Origin: Panicum virgatum
Taxonomy: Eukaryota > Streptophyta > Magnoliopsida > Poales > Poaceae
Direction of reading: 5' to 3'
DNA length: 64,000 nucleotides
Assembly (NCBI RefSeq): GCF_016808335.1
Contig: NC_053144.1
Span: forward strand, 19,886,403-19,950,402
Shown: positions 33,829 to 46,770 of the stretch, in pieces
Position numbering within the stretch: the stretch's first letter is position 1
How the letters are laid out: every line of letters begins with the position of its first letter
The notes under the pieces: model-generated
Told to the model about the DNA's origin: nothing
What the model saw: only the letters and a program-made list of their open reading frames with translations
Databases searched by the model: none
Position numbers and translations under genes: made by a program

Positions 33829-34454
33829 GGCCCGCCCGCCCGCCTCCTACTCGCTGCCGCGACCTGCGAACGGCGGGCTCGCGATCTCGCGACGGAGGCG
33901 GCCGGGGCCGGGAGAGGTGGCGCGCACGTGGCGAACGTGGAGGCGGGGTGGATCAGGCCGTGTCGCCGCGCGCGGCCTTTTCGGTGTGGGAGGGAGAGGG
34001 ATGTGGGGGCCTCGCTGGAGAGGATGGGATAAAGCCGTGGGGACTCGAGCCGGGCGCGGAGGAGACGAGGGGGGATTGGGATTGGGCAGGGTGCGTGCCT
34101 GTGCGTCAGCGGACGCGTGGGCGCGCGCGGATGGGCGGCTAGATGTCCGCGCGCGGGCGCCGGCGACGGCGAGGCCGGGCCACCGGTGGGGCCGTGGCGG
34201 CGGCTGGCTAGTGGGCCCCAGCCACCAGACCAGACCCCCGGCCGGCGCTCGTGGGGCTCGGCTTGTCTGTTTTGATTTGACGTGGGCCACGTGGCACGTT
34301 GGACAAACTGGGTCGGCGTGCTAAAACGCGGCCGGAGGGGTCAACCGACCTAACTGTTTTTTATTAAGAGGAAGTAACACGGTTTCACTCGCGGAAAAAT
34401 CCCCCGAATTCTGACCCATAACCGAAAGGGTCAAACCTTGCGGCGAGCACAGCG
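33829..34454. other. Upstream region of the acyltransferase gene
   Basis: Very GC-rich next to the start codon, with long but compositionally random open frames. This looks like a grass 5' UTR and promoter CpG-rich zone. No separate gene was recognised. Confidence 0.5.
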
Positions 34455-34575
34455 AGCGAGATTTTTTTGCCCACAAGAAAATTCGTCCCGATTGGAAATC
34501 GAACCAGCGACCTGGACTGGGAGTGCCATCAGGCAGAGCTAGCCAGTTGGCCGCCCAACCTTAGGCTGGGGTCGG
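34455..34575 (-). mobile_element. SINE-like tRNA-derived relic
   Basis: On the minus strand, an A-box-like 'ggccaactggctagctctgcc' is followed about 35 bases later by the B-box-like GGTTCGATTTCC, then 'cgaattttcttgtgggcaaaaaaa'. This arrangement is that of an RNA polymerase III promoter in a tRNA-derived SINE. It does not fold as a full tRNA by eye, so a functional tRNA is unlikely. Confidence 0.5.
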
Positions 34576-35368
34576 CGTGCTATCGTGGTTTTCGAAGCTG
34601 CCTATTTGGAATTCTTCACCCGTGGGCGGCCGGCGTTGTCCTTCCTGTGTCCCCGGCCGGGCATGCTCGTGCTCTCTTGTTTGTGCCGGACGCGGCATAG
34701 CTCGAGCGCCAGCCGTTTTTGTTTCAACTGACGGTGTATCAGAGCAGATTGCCGGATCCGAAAAAGCTTTATCGCAGCGGTATTGCTGCTGCTGATACAG
34801 ACTACAGATAAATCACCACTTCCATAGTAACAACCTGACAAACACAAGACTTGTATCAGCAGCGAAACGCCACATGGCGAACTAGTATCCACTGATTGTA
34901 GTGCAGCATCCACTCTAGCCAAAGGCGGCATTTCAGGGGGAGACACAAACTAAAACTGCACGGATATCATGAGATCGTTCTGATTCCAGAAGATCAGGCT
35001 TGTGTGGTCACTGATTACATGTGACAAAAGTACAAACTGTATGGCTAGGCAGGACACCTGGCTATGCAGGACACCTGAAACAGACAAATTACATCCCCTA
35101 TGCTGTTATTATACACTAAACATAGGCGCTATTCCTACGATATGAGAAACAACAAGATTTGGAGGGAGGTGAACAAGAAACTAAAAACAGGATCAAAACA
35201 ACAGCAGGACACAAAAGGAAATAATCAAATCACTGTTAGCTCCCAAGCCCACTGCAGGTCAGCCTCCGGTGTCCATCTACCGTGCCCCGGCCAGGTGACG
35301 AGCAACACCTGTGTGAGCTTTGGCTGCAAAGAGGCCAGTTAATCTGTACAGGGGGCCTCTTCGCACTT
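34576..35368. other. Intergenic, 3' flank of WAPL
   Basis: No coding gene was recognised. The right end probably includes the 3' untranslated region of WAPL. Confidence 0.4.
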
Positions 35369-38300
35369 CTATGATAGTCTGCATCTTTCGATGACTTCAG
35401 TGACGGATGAATGTGTCTCCTGTGTCATCATGTTGAGCTGCAGATGAAATGTCTGCAAGAGTACACGGAGGGTAAATTATCATGTTGAGCTCAAAGCAGA
35501 CACAGAAAGATATCAAATGTCTGGAGCAGCAGAAAATGGGAACACACCACAAAATCTATTAAGATGCCAAAAAAAAAGTTTTCTAGACGCAAACATCATA
35601 AGGAATAGGAGTACAATCTAAGGACATGAGAAACTATTGATTCCCCAAAATGGTAGCTTGTGTATCTTTCAAACTTTGTGCAAGACAGTTCTTGGCAGTT
35701 CAGAAATTTTGCACATACCACAAATTTCTCCAGCACAGGAACAAGAATCTTCAAGCTGTTGTTTGGAAGGCAACTGGTAATGGCTTCTCTAACCTTCATA
35801 CTGTTGAAGCAAATAGACAATTCAAGTTAATCACCATGGGGTTTAAATTATAATCATAACAATTTAACAAACATTACTAAACAACGCAGATCACGAACCT
35901 TTCTGTTGAAAGAAAAGCAAGCACAAGTGCTGCATAGGCCTCTACAATCATCATTTCAGCTTCACGCGCTCCTTGCAACAAAGATTCTTCATCATCCTAA
36001 CAATTACAAACAACAATTAAACAATGATTCACAAAAGCCAAAATGATATGCAGTTAAACCTTTCTAGGAATCATGTACAAATACAGCATATAGAAGAGTG
36101 ATATATTGCATTGCAAACCAAGGACTAAAAGGTGTTGATTTAACTCTGAGTTTCAACTAAAGCTCTTGGCAATCTCTCTATAAACTTCTTATTACATTTC
36201 TGGTGTTCCTTTTGACAACATAACTATCAACTGATACTCATTATATAGGTAACATCAAAACAGGATACAAAATAGCAGGAATAGGAACAAAAAGGATGGT
36301 ATCGTCATGAAAATTCAGTGCTTTGATGAGGGGGAACATGGCAAGGGAAAGTGATATGACCAAAACACTGTAGATCATATTAACTGAAGAATCACAACAC
36401 CTAGGAATAGGTATTGTTAGAAATAGAACAACAGAGACATTAAGTGCACGGTCTATATATACAGTATGTGGTGGACTGCCAAGATAAGGGCAGCCTGTCT
36501 TGCTGATATAACATGTGCATTAGTTCTATGCCATTTGCAAGCATGCAAATCTATCTTGAAGTGAGATCCTAGCTTTGTTATGTTGTAATAACATATAAAA
36601 ACTTGAGGATGAGAATTACCGGTGATATAGCTTCAGCAGTTTCCGCTGAACCTTGACTCCCTAAGAATATTGAACAGAGCAGGGGAATGACATCCCTCTG
36701 TACCTCTTCGCTATCTGGATTTTGAGATGTGTTGACAGCAACACGGGCATTCGCAAGCCGTATCCTGTAGCCAGGTACATTTAGACATACAGATATTGAC
36801 TAGAGTAAGTATAGAAATGCGCCTGATCCAAGAAACAGGCAAAACACAGGCAAAACAGTAATATGGACATGAATGAAGCAAATGGAACAGAGGCTAGAAA
36901 AGGCACTACCTACCTATTAAGGCTATCTTTCTCCACAAGGTTGACAAGCAGTCCCAATATAGCAACCAGAAAATCAAGTTCATGGTCTCGCAATTGCTTA
37001 GTTTGGAGTTGTTGTGCCTTGCTGTTCTGGGAAGACGACAGGTTTTGATAATTGACATCTTGACCAGAGGACACTCTTTCTTTCAGTTGATTGTTCTTGT
37101 TCATGGAAAAATCAAATGACGGGAAATGCTTAATGATCAAGGAGGCCATGGTATTAATTCCACCACAAGACGCGATCTGTTCGCAACCATATGGGTTGTC
37201 ATTTGCCAAGTTCATAAGAACCTGCCATAAAATTAATGGAAGTTGTCAGATACATCTTATTGCAAACATATAAAAACAAATACCTCTCGCTAGTATGCCA
37301 CCAGCCTACTGCAAAAGATGTCTGTTTGGTAAAGTTCCGCAAACTGTCAGCTGATCAAAACTCTAACAACGACCAAAAATAACAAGACAGGCTAAAACTA
37401 ATGTGTAAGAATATTGTTGCAAGACAGGCTAAAACATGTACAGTTAAGCTTGGATCTACAACAAAAATAAAGCCCCTCACTTAAATATAATCTCAAAAAG
37501 ATTTAGGATGCTAAAATATTAAAACATCTCAGGCGGTATATAAGCTTACTAAAGCTTGAAGGGCACTCATAAGCAAACAAGCTAGGGAAGATAGGTTACT
37601 TTTTCCATACAAACGAGACGTATCTTATCTACTAAGCATTTATGCAACTCTATCAGCAGCTCAGTATCCTGCCTAGTATGAAAATTACAACTTTAACCAC
37701 AATATCAAACATTAAATCATCAAGTATCAACAGTTTGGTAGGTGCTGAGCCAGTGGCAGCATGTCGTAATAATGCACCATACTGCACAAATGTTAGTATT
37801 AACCTCACCTGTTGCTCAAGCATAGATAGCATCCCACAAACAACTAATATCTGTCAGGAATGGTGAACGATTTGTGGTGGATGTGAATACATAGAATAAA
37901 AATGATAAATGCCTGACAAATCGTGCAGAAAAACCTCAGCAATTGGCAGCCATCAAAAGGATAAACAACTTCAACATCTTTTTACCAAAAATTAAGTAAT
38001 GCCAGACAACAAAGAATATAGCTAAACCAAGACAAGAAAAACTGAACAGAAACATGATTAATTACCTTAACGGATGCCAAAAGGCAATCTTCCAAAAGAC
38101 TGGACTCATCTTCAGCCTTGGAATCAAATGTTGTACCTGAATGATAAATATCTTCAGGATGACATGATTCAGGACTTACAATTGCTGCAGTCCCACAATC
38201 GTTGAGCACTTCTCCATTAGCTCGTTTTGCTCGCTTCTGTGGTGATTTCCTTTTCGGACCAAACAAATCCCAATTTGAAGGTTCTTGATCAACATCATCA

Positions 38301-41300
38301 AATGCAAACGGATCATCACCACTATTGCCCAAATCTGTATCCATACTTTCAGATAGACGGCGCTTTTTTGCCATTTCTCTGGAGTTCCTACCAGAAGTTT
38401 GTGCTCTTATAGAAATCCAACCAGTTGAGCCTCTGATTGGATTAGCTTTAGAACGATCCTTTCTTACATTGAGCTTCAAACCAACACCGTTGCTGTGTTT
38501 CTCGACAAATGATTCACTTGATGCCCCATTGCTCGAAATTGAGGGAGAACAATCTAGCATCCTTTGTGACTCACAGACATCACTACTAGAAGAGATAATA
38601 ATATGAGAAACTTCAGATTTGGAGGACAAGCAATTTTTGCGCCTTGGATTCAGCAAAAGGCCTTTTTCTGCTGGGTTCTTGCACTTGCCATGATGATTCA
38701 ATAAATTTGCACCTCTACTGTCTGCTGCACAATGCAATGAAGAAAATGTAAGTATGCTAAAACTTTTGAAGGGAACAAATATTTTTTACCATGACACAGA
38801 AAGATAACAGCACAGTTTATCCACACCACTGGTGTGCCAGATAGCTTAACTACTGTACTGAAATTGAAACATAAAAGGGCGAATATCGATATTCAGGATA
38901 ACATAGCAAAGAAAATATAAATATACAAAGAAATGGTCAAATGGTACCTTTATTACCAGAGCAGCCCCCATTGGGTACTTTTCTGGAAACAGTGGAACTG
39001 TTCTGAAGGAGAGAAAGAGCTGCAGCAAAGGATATTACGTCATATTTAATTATCAAAGGGTGCAACAGGCTTTTCATTTAAGTGTAAGTAGTAATATTAA
39101 ATCATTATAACCACGTACCTGATAGTAATTCAATAGTATTGAGAACAACACCAATAAAAGGAAGTGAGGAGCCCTTAGGGCTCAATTTACGACTCATGCG
39201 GAGCAAATGGGTCTGGAACAGGGGGGAAAATATGAGTTAAGAGCTTAAGACACTTTGTACAGGAATAATAAAAGTTAGCAGCAGTACATGGTAACACTAT
39301 TACTGCAGATAAGCACAAAAAATTAGAAAACATTGTTGACAAGTAAGAAGGAAATTGAACAAAAAGGATTCAGAAAATTACCTTGTTATTGTCGCTTAGA
39401 AATGTGGCATTCTCCAAAATTTTAAAACATTTCAAGAGGAGTGCAGCACTTTGCAAAGGTGTTCCTTCCTTTAGCTCCACAGCCGTAGTGGAGGTCTCCT
39501 TTACAAGTCTCTGATAGACAAGGTTAGCCATAAGTCACAGATTATTATTGCAGTCACTTAGCACAAATGCATGATACAAGTAACATGTATTATGTAAATA
39601 TGGGGACAAACGAATTGATTGTCACCCTAAGGATAAAATATGAAAATACTAAAGAAAGTCAGTATTAGAGTTCTGGAATGTCCAGGCAAGGCGAATATCA
39701 ACGGAATTGTAACACTCAATAGCATTAGAAAAAAAAACATTTGATGACTCTTTTGGACGCGATTCGCATTAAGTATATATCATCTTGAGAGCATATCAGA
39801 CAGGAAGTTTAAATTTCAAGGCATATTACTCGATTGTTTCTCCAAAGTCCAAACTTCCATAGTCCAAAATGATACTTCTACTCACAGACTCACAGTAAGA
39901 CAAGGTTCAAGTAATCTCTGTGCTGAATCTAAAACATTTCAACCAAATCAATTTTCACATCATGACACTGTGTTGCAACATGTTTTCAGGTGCCGAAAAT
40001 AATCTTCTTTTGAATTGCGGCTCTAAGCATATTGAAGCCGGAAAACAAAGTTCCAAAGTTCATAATCCTTTGCCATAGCAAAACAAATAGTGCCAAATTA
40101 ATAGTTTTGTCTAAACCTGTTAAAGAACAAAAAGGTACCACAAAAATGAGGTCTTACCTCCAGTTCTGAATGGCAATTCACCATAACATTAAAGATATTA
40201 TCAAGACCACCTGACTGCCTTAACGTTTCTTTGAAATTTCCCCCAATTCTGGTCACCATGTCAGATGTCTCTGAAAAAAATGTTATAACACTTCAGTGTA
40301 ATGATAGCAACATTGCTACTAGTGCAGGTTTGTTCAATGAACAGATGCACATTGCACCCTGTTAGAGTATATTAGGCAACTCCAGATATGGTAGTTTAGG
40401 ATTGATGTAATCCCGTGATAGCCTTCCTTATCTCTAGGGGGAGGTGTCTTGCCCTCCAAGCCTTGTACTCCTATATATACCGCCCAAGGGGCTCGTTGCA
40501 ATACAATCGACCGCATTATACGCATCATATCTTTCCTACATGGCATCAGACGTCTAGGTTTTAGATCCTAACCTAGCCGCCGCCGCTTCCGCTGCCGTCG
40601 CGCCGCCCCCGGGGAGATCGGTCTCCGCTGGGGGCAGCGCCCTCCTAGGATGCGCCGCGGATCCCTCTGATCCGCGCCGCCGTCCACAAGCAGCAGGAGG
40701 GCTGTCCTCTACCGTCGCCGTGGCCGCGTCGCTCGTCGGCATCGCCATGGCCCCGCCTTGGGCCGCCGCCGCCTCTGCGTCGTCGTCCCCGGCCCCGCTC
40801 ACGGCTTCCCCGCCCCTTCCGCGTCTCAGGCCAGCCCCCCTCCCAGCGCCGCCGCCGCCGCCGCCGCACGACAGCGCGCGTGCGCGGCTGCCGAGGGGGG
40901 GAGCCCCTCCCAGTGCTGCCGCACGGCCTGCGCACCGCGCGCGTGTGCGGCTGGAGGGGAGGAGCCAAGACCGCGCCATCGGGCGGACGGGCCGCCGCGT
41001 CGTGGGCTCCGCCCCACCGCCCTTCCCTCGCCGGCTACCTCCCCTGCGCCATCGGCCGCCGCCCTTCCTCCCCCAGCGCCGCCTCTGCTTCTCGAGAAGA
41101 CGCGGCTGCGGGGGCGGATCTTGGCCTGACGATCGGAGGAGAGCCGCTCGGGTTTTCCAATCTCCTCTGTTTTCTCTGTCCCGTGTTGACCACGCGGGGA
41201 AGAGACAAGGAGGAGAGAGGAATTCGCTACGGCACCCGAGATTGTACTCGGAAGTCACCCTGCTGCTGCTGTGTGTTTTTCTTAGGTTTTTCCCGATTCG

Positions 41301-44300
41301 TTATCGGGTTTGCGTCGCCCTGCCGTTCGTCTTCGATCCATCGTCGACCCTCCCAAAGGACGAGGTTGTTGTTGCGCCCTCCAGGCTGCAGCAACGACGT
41401 TCGTGATCAAGCCACCCTACCGGTGTCATCGCCTTTTCAGGCGGTGGCGCCACTCGCCGCCGGTCTTCGTCAAGCAGGCGCTCGATCCACCTCCGCGCCT
41501 CCAGCCGTTCTCGCGCGGACATCGCCGCCGATGTTCCTGAAGGAAGACGTCGTCGCCACCCCTGATCTGAGCGCGATACTTGCTGCAACCTGCACCGTCG
41601 CCACCCCTGTCCTGAGCGTGACCTAAGTCGCAAACCGCGCCGTCTACCTTCGTCATCCGCCGCACCGTCCTGCTGCTGTCTTCGGCAAGAAGCTACTGAG
41701 TTTACAGTCAAAGCTTTCGCACCGGCGCCCCCTCCACGGCTTCGACCACGTCCACCTCGACTTCGGCTACTACGGCACTAAAGGGCTATCATCTGCATGA
41801 GTCTCCAGTCAAAGCTTTCGCACCGGCATTCCGACTGCAGGGGGGATACATCTCCATTGTTCTCCAGTGTGACCGTTCGTGTTGCTACCGCTACGACTGC
41901 GGGGGGATGTTAGAGTATATTAGGCAACTCCAGATATGGTAGTTTAGGATTGATGTAATCCCGTGATAGGCTTCCTTATTTCTAGGGGAGGTGTCTTGCC
42001 CTCCAAGCCTTGTACTCCTATATATACCGCCCAAGGGGCTCATTGCAATACAATCGACCGCATTATACGCATCCTACCTTTCCTACAACCCCCCCCCCCA
42101 AATTCTTAAGGAAAAGTTCAATTTACTCCCTTCAAGTGTAGCCAAAGTCTGAATAACCCCCTAAATTATAAATTGGTTCAATTTACCCCCTAAACTGTGC
42201 AATTTAGTTCATTTTACCCCATAATACAATTTGTCTTTTTTCTTTCTCCATACACAAGTTGAATTTTAATTCAAATTTTGCAGGGTAGTAGTGAACATCA
42301 CAATGCATATTTTCATCATTATTTTTCATATAATTTGAACTCCAATGATTAATTTACTATTAAATATCCTAACCTATCAAACTAATGATAAAAAATTATG
42401 ATATATTTTTTCTAGGATGTGTTATGATGTATACTATCATCTTGTAAAATTTCAAGTTAAAACTTTATCCCACTACTAGAAACCGGATCCAGACTTTGGC
42501 TATAGTTCAGGGGAGTAATTTAGAATTTTTCTGATTCTAAATAAGCCACCAAACAAAAGACAGTGGTGAAACAAGAGCCAGACAAAAGCATTCATGTAAT
42601 AATGTAAACATAAGTTACTTATTATTATTTGATTTAGTTGTTTTGATCAATAAAATAACAGACCTAAAGGGATAAAGAACTTACCCTCTAATCCAACAGC
42701 AGACAAGCAAGCCTTTTCCATTGTCAACAAAGCGAGCCACTTCGAACACAATTCTGGCCTTGCTGTTCTCCTGCCATCCCTGTCTAGTGGCTTGATCTCT
42801 TTGCAGCTTAAGAGGATTTCTTCAACTTTGGAAAGGATGTCCTCCGAACTAGAGTCAGCATCTTTATTTGCACCATTAAGCATTTGAAATTTACTGATTC
42901 CAAGAAGTTTGGAACCTATTGATGGCGCTTTGGCATCAACAACATTCACCGGAGGGTTTAACAATTTAAGAAGGAAATGAACACAAGTTTCTGAATCCAG
43001 CAAATTATTGTCTTGGACCTGAGGAAAGAGGGAACAAGAATAAGCAGAATTCATACTGATGCGAATATTCAGCAAAAATATCATTACCTCAGTTCTTTAT
43101 TACATGACATTCTAGAATCCTTGCCATCAAATATCTAAAAGTTGACCAGTTGACCATTTATATGGTTAGATGTATATAGATTTGCTAAATGAAAATACCA
43201 TTACCTTTTTTGTTACAATGCTTCCATAAAGTTATAATTTTATTATAGTACCTTAAAATAAAGTTATAACAATAATGGCCAAAGTTGCATTTCAAAGACC
43301 ATGAAAAGTCAAAATGTCCAGTGAAAAATGAAAATTACCGGAAGTAACGAAAGAGAACTCCTCAAGGGTAATTAAATTTTACATCTTTTAAAACAGGACA
43401 CACAGTCATATTGGTCAAACTAATGAAAAAGATAAATACCAACTCTGCCTGAGATTTACTTCCACATAAATTCCAGTTACTAGAAATTATTGAGATTAAA
43501 AGCATGTTATTTCTTGACTGATATTCTCATATGACATGTCAGTCTTTGTAATGAGAAATCAAGTGGCTGCTTCTAAGAGAAACACAGCAGAAAGAAATAG
43601 CTTTTCCACCTTGTTAATAGCTCAGTGACTTAAGAGATAGCAGACATATTTAATATGCATAACAAATTGGAACGCAGCATGCAGGGAAGCATGTAGACTG
43701 AGATTACGAGGTACTCACATCGCTTGCCAAAACAAATAAAAGAGCTCCTGTAGCAATAGCGCAGGGAGGATCATCAATGTCCAGAACCAAAATAGCATCG
43801 ATAATTTGCTGTAGCAATCTACAGAATATAACCAAAAAAAAAGGAAGGCAATAAGTAATAAAATGGAAAATGGTGTAAAAACTCCATAATGATGAAATCT
43901 AGTACTGTGTTTGTTGAACAGTGATATTAATTTAGCCGAGCATCTTTAGCACTGGGCAAGTTGTGAACTTCATGATTACCTAACTATTTCTATGGTCTTT
44001 TGAGAGACTATGAACTGCCATTTGACCTTGCTAGAGAAATTGAAGATCAATTCAGACAGTAAAATAGATACCCTGCAGCTCTTATGCAAACCAAGGAATT
44101 ATGTCTTTAACTAAAAGTGCCGTGTACAGCATCAGTGTTGATCCAATGTTGAGGATAAGAGTAAAATACTGATTTCCAGCTCTGATTACATTTCAGTTTA
44201 CAAAACAATTGGCATTCCTGTTGAATCAAAACGACTGGAAACCTGCCTAATTACCAAAAGTCACCCAAAATAGTCATAGACGATTACGGAGGAACATTTA

Positions 44301-45369
44301 GCTACACTTCAATAGTTTGTGTTTCTGCCAAACACCATACTGTAGATAAATGCAATGATGCTTGAGCTGAGCAGAGATAATTCAAACAACAAATATCAGT
44401 TTCTAGGCAATTGTAGTCACCAGCCATGGTACTGCTTCTGGAACCATGCAAGATAGGATGTTCAGCTAAATAAGAGACCAAACTGCTAGAAATGTTCCTA
44501 GGCAGCTCAAATGCATACTTAAACCCATTGGTATTAAACACGATGAAGTGATCCTCAGGCTTGTTATGCACCAACAGAGAGTATACAACGTAAGAGGAAT
44601 AACAGCTCGTATATTCAAGCAATCGAACAGGAAATCATTGAGCCGTAACACCATTTCTGTGTCAAGTGAGGAATTAGCCGTATACCGCGAAACCAAGTAA
44701 ACAAAGGAAGCTCGTGGTCCAAAGGCAGAAAGGTGGTTCCTTTCTCGAAAGAAACCCTAATCTTGAGCCCTAATCGTACGACAACACCATTATGGTTAAC
44801 GATTTTAAGGTCAAGATTGCCAAGAATGACGAGCAAGAAACTAATTGCTGTTCTTTGCAGAGCGGAAAGGAAAAGAGACGCCTTTGGCGCACTCACCCCT
44901 GGACCCGGAGCACGCGGCGGCGCTCGGCGGAGGCGCAGATCCCGAGCAGCGAAAGCAGGCTGGCCCGTCGCGTCCGCCTCTGTGCGGCGGGGCGGAGGCC
45001 GTCGAGCGCGAACGTGACCTCGTCCACGCTCTCCATCATCTCCCCGTACTCCTCCGCCTCCATCAGCGTAGCCGACGGCGCCACCGCGGGGGGTTCCGCG
45101 ACCGCGAGCTCCCACCCTCCTCTTCTTGCCCCGCCCCGCCCGCGCCGCCTCGCCTCCTGCCGGGGCTGCGGCGGCGGCGGGGGCGGGTCCTCGTCGAATT
45201 CCCACATCGAGGAGGACTCCTGCGACGGCGGGAGCGGGAGCGGCTGCGAGGCCGACGACCCCAGCACGTCGTCGTCGGCGTCGAAGTCGAACGCGTCCTG
45301 CGAGGACGAGACCCCGCCCCCGCCGTCGGAGAAGGAGCGGGATCTGCGCCCGTACGTGCGCACGATCAT
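35369..45369 (-). CDS. WAPL: WAPL cohesin-release factor (wings apart-like)
   Basis: Thirteen exons join in phase: 45369-44897, 43818-43719, 43018-42685, 40270-40158, 39510-39382, 39212-39119, 39019-38948, 38721-38066, 37221-36914, 36764-36620, 35996-35899, 35800-35719 and 35452-35369, giving 895 residues, close to other plant WAPLs. The N-terminus MIVRTYGRRSRS, the acidic Ser/Pro-rich leader and the domain start VDEVTFALDGL, RRASLLSLLGIC match the family. Later landmarks are LLLKCFKILENATFLS, MNLANDNPYGCEQI, EAEMMIVEAYAALVLAFLSTES and the C-terminal THSSVTEVIERCR. A basic KKRRLSES in exon 8 may be a nuclear signal. WAPL opens the cohesin ring with PDS5 and removes cohesin in prophase and meiosis. 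Intron 3 (40271-42684) holds a TRIM-like element. Exons are not disrupted. Confidence 0.93.
40360..40540 (+). repeat. Left LTR of the intronic TRIM-like element
   Basis: 181 bases, TG...CA ends. It contains 'cctatatataccgccc', a possible promoter. Confidence 0.88.
41908..42087 (+). repeat. Right LTR of the intronic TRIM-like element
   Basis: 180 bases, about 97% identical to the left LTR by eye. It is followed by a run of C residues. Confidence 0.88.
42095..42530. repeat. Possible MITE in WAPL intron 3
   Basis: Begins 'aaaagttcaatttactccctt' with further 'caatttaccccctaaact' repeats, and ends near 'gttcaggggagtaatttagaattttt', an inverse of the start. This suggests a terminal-inverted-repeat element with decayed ends. 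Non-coding. Confidence 0.45.
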
Positions 45370-46213
45370 GGCGCCCGCACCGTCGTCGATGCGCTGCGCC
45401 TGCGCGTGCACGGCGAGGAGGGAGGGAGGGAGATTTGGGTGTGGTGTGGGTTTGGGTTCCGTCCGGGGGGCGTTTGCTTGGCGTTGCGGCTGATGCGGAT
45501 TTGGGAATTGCGAGGTGGGGAGGGCAGACGCAGCCTGCTTGGCCTTGGGGAATTGGGGGAGCTCGGCTCCGGCTCCGGCTCGCGGAGGATTGTCGCTGAT
45601 GGGTGGGGCCCTCGCGATGTGTTTGGTTGGGTTTGTCCGTTTCAGCCGGTTTCGGCCGCTTTCGCCTCGGGTTGTTGGCCGCACAGGATGGCGGTGGCCG
45701 CAAGGCGGGTTTCCAGCCGTCAGATCTCCGGTGCTGATGTTAGCATCAAGCCAACGGTAAACCACGAAAAGATTACGATTTTTTTTTACTTTCTCTGATT
45801 TTTTCTAGAGCTTGTGAGCATATCTTGTTTCAAAAATTCTTTGGAGCAGTTTCATGGGTTAAATACTTAATGAAAGCCGTATTAACTTTATTAGATACTC
45901 CTGATATGGGTTAAAAACTTTAATGGGAGTAAAAAAATTATAGTTTCCAATAAGATAAAGTCCATCCCTATTCATATGTGAAATGGTTAAAAAGAAACGA
46001 AATACTGTCATATGATCTGAATCAAAGCTTGACTTGATCAAGGCCCCCTTTGGCATAATTTTTTTGAAATAATTTCACCGATGGCTACACCTAAAACTGG
46101 GGAAACAAAAAGCATTTTGTAAACGGCTTCGTGCGTAAAGTATCTCGTGAAACTGTAGACAACTTGCACTACCAGGAGGAGCTAAAAAATGCTAGTTTCA
46201 TCAGCTTCATCTT
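45370..46213. other. WAPL leader and intergenic region
   Basis: The first 300 or so bases are GC-rich and fit the WAPL 5' UTR and promoter. The rest is AT-rich with no gene. 46035-46200 and 46460-46555 may be two halves of an older MITE split by the Stowaway-like insertion. Confidence 0.4.
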
Positions 46214-46459
46214 TTTTATCTACTCTCTACGTTCTAAATTATAGATTGTTTGACTTTTTTTAATCTCAAGTTTGATCACTTGTCTTACTCAAAAATTTGT
46301 GCAAAATATCATTTCTTTTGTCGTGGCTTACTTTATCAATACAAATTCTTCAAGAATAATTTAAAATTGACTATGTTTGTACAAATTGTTTTAAATAAGA
46401 CGAGTGGTCAAACTTGAGGTTCAAAAAGACGATCTATAATTTGAAATGGATGGAGTATT
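46214..46459. mobile_element. Stowaway-like MITE
   Basis: Begins 'tactctctacgttctaaattatag' and ends 'ataatttgaaatggatggagta', inverse to each other and bounded by TA. The interior contains 'gtttgatcactt' and 'gagtggtcaaacttgagg'. This is the classical 'ctccctccgttc' type of grass Stowaway, moderately decayed. Confidence 0.8.
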
Positions 46460-46654
46460 TATGAAGAATAGTAATAAGCGGTTTCGTCAAATATTTTTCC
46501 AAAACAGATTCAGTTTCATCAGAGAAAACGCAGCGGAGAAGCTGAAGCCATATGTTTTTCTCCTTGCCCTAGCAATTGGTAGCAGGTTTGCCCCGCCTTT
46601 GGGGCCCGCGGGGCTCAATCCTCGATTCGAGAGGGCATTTCAAACTCTTCATCC

Positions 46655-46770
46655 TGTTCGGCAGGCTGTGGCTGGTTGCTAGTGCTGATTTGTTGTGAGT
46701 TTAGTGTGAGAAAAAAACAAGAGGGAGAGAGAACTGCAGCTGTTGCTCTGGAGCTCATGTCAATTGCATC
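46655..46770. repeat. Dispersed 'gtgagagaaaaa' repeat, copy C (partial)
   Basis: Begins 'cctgttcggcaggctgtggctgg' and includes 'gtgtgagaaaaaaacaag'. It lacks a clear right end. Confidence 0.5.

Larger units (their letters stand above)
40360..42087 (+). mobile_element. TRIM-like LTR retrotransposon in WAPL intron 3
   Basis: A 1.73 kb element in the intron, antisense to WAPL. Short LTRs at 40360-40540 and 41908-42087 begin TGTTAGAGTA and end CCTACA. They differ by about five bases and one indel. After the left LTR comes TGGCATCAGACG, a variant of the initiator-Met primer site, and before the right LTR is a GCGGGGGGA polypurine tract, so it reads on the plus strand. The interior of about 1.37 kb is GC-rich and encodes no gag or pol motif. 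Flanks are caccc on the left and a C run on the right, so a target duplication is plausible but blurred. A TATA-like tatatata lies in the LTR. Confidence 0.88.

Noticed and set aside
33464..34324. 286-codon plus-strand open frame opposite acyltransferase exon 1
   Set aside because: Antisense of a GC-rich first exon with Arg/Gly/Ala-rich text and no domain.
34455..34575. Functional tRNA gene
   Set aside because: B-box and A-box-like words are present, but a cloverleaf with a paired acceptor stem could not be drawn. It fits a SINE relic better.
40554..41626. Several open frames above 200 codons inside the WAPL intron element
   Set aside because: They overlap on opposite strands, are Arg/Pro/Ala-rich, and lack gag or pol motifs. 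This is base composition rather than genes.
44733..45798. Plus-strand open frames opposite WAPL exon 1
   Set aside because: They mirror the GC-rich WAPL first exon and have no family similarity.
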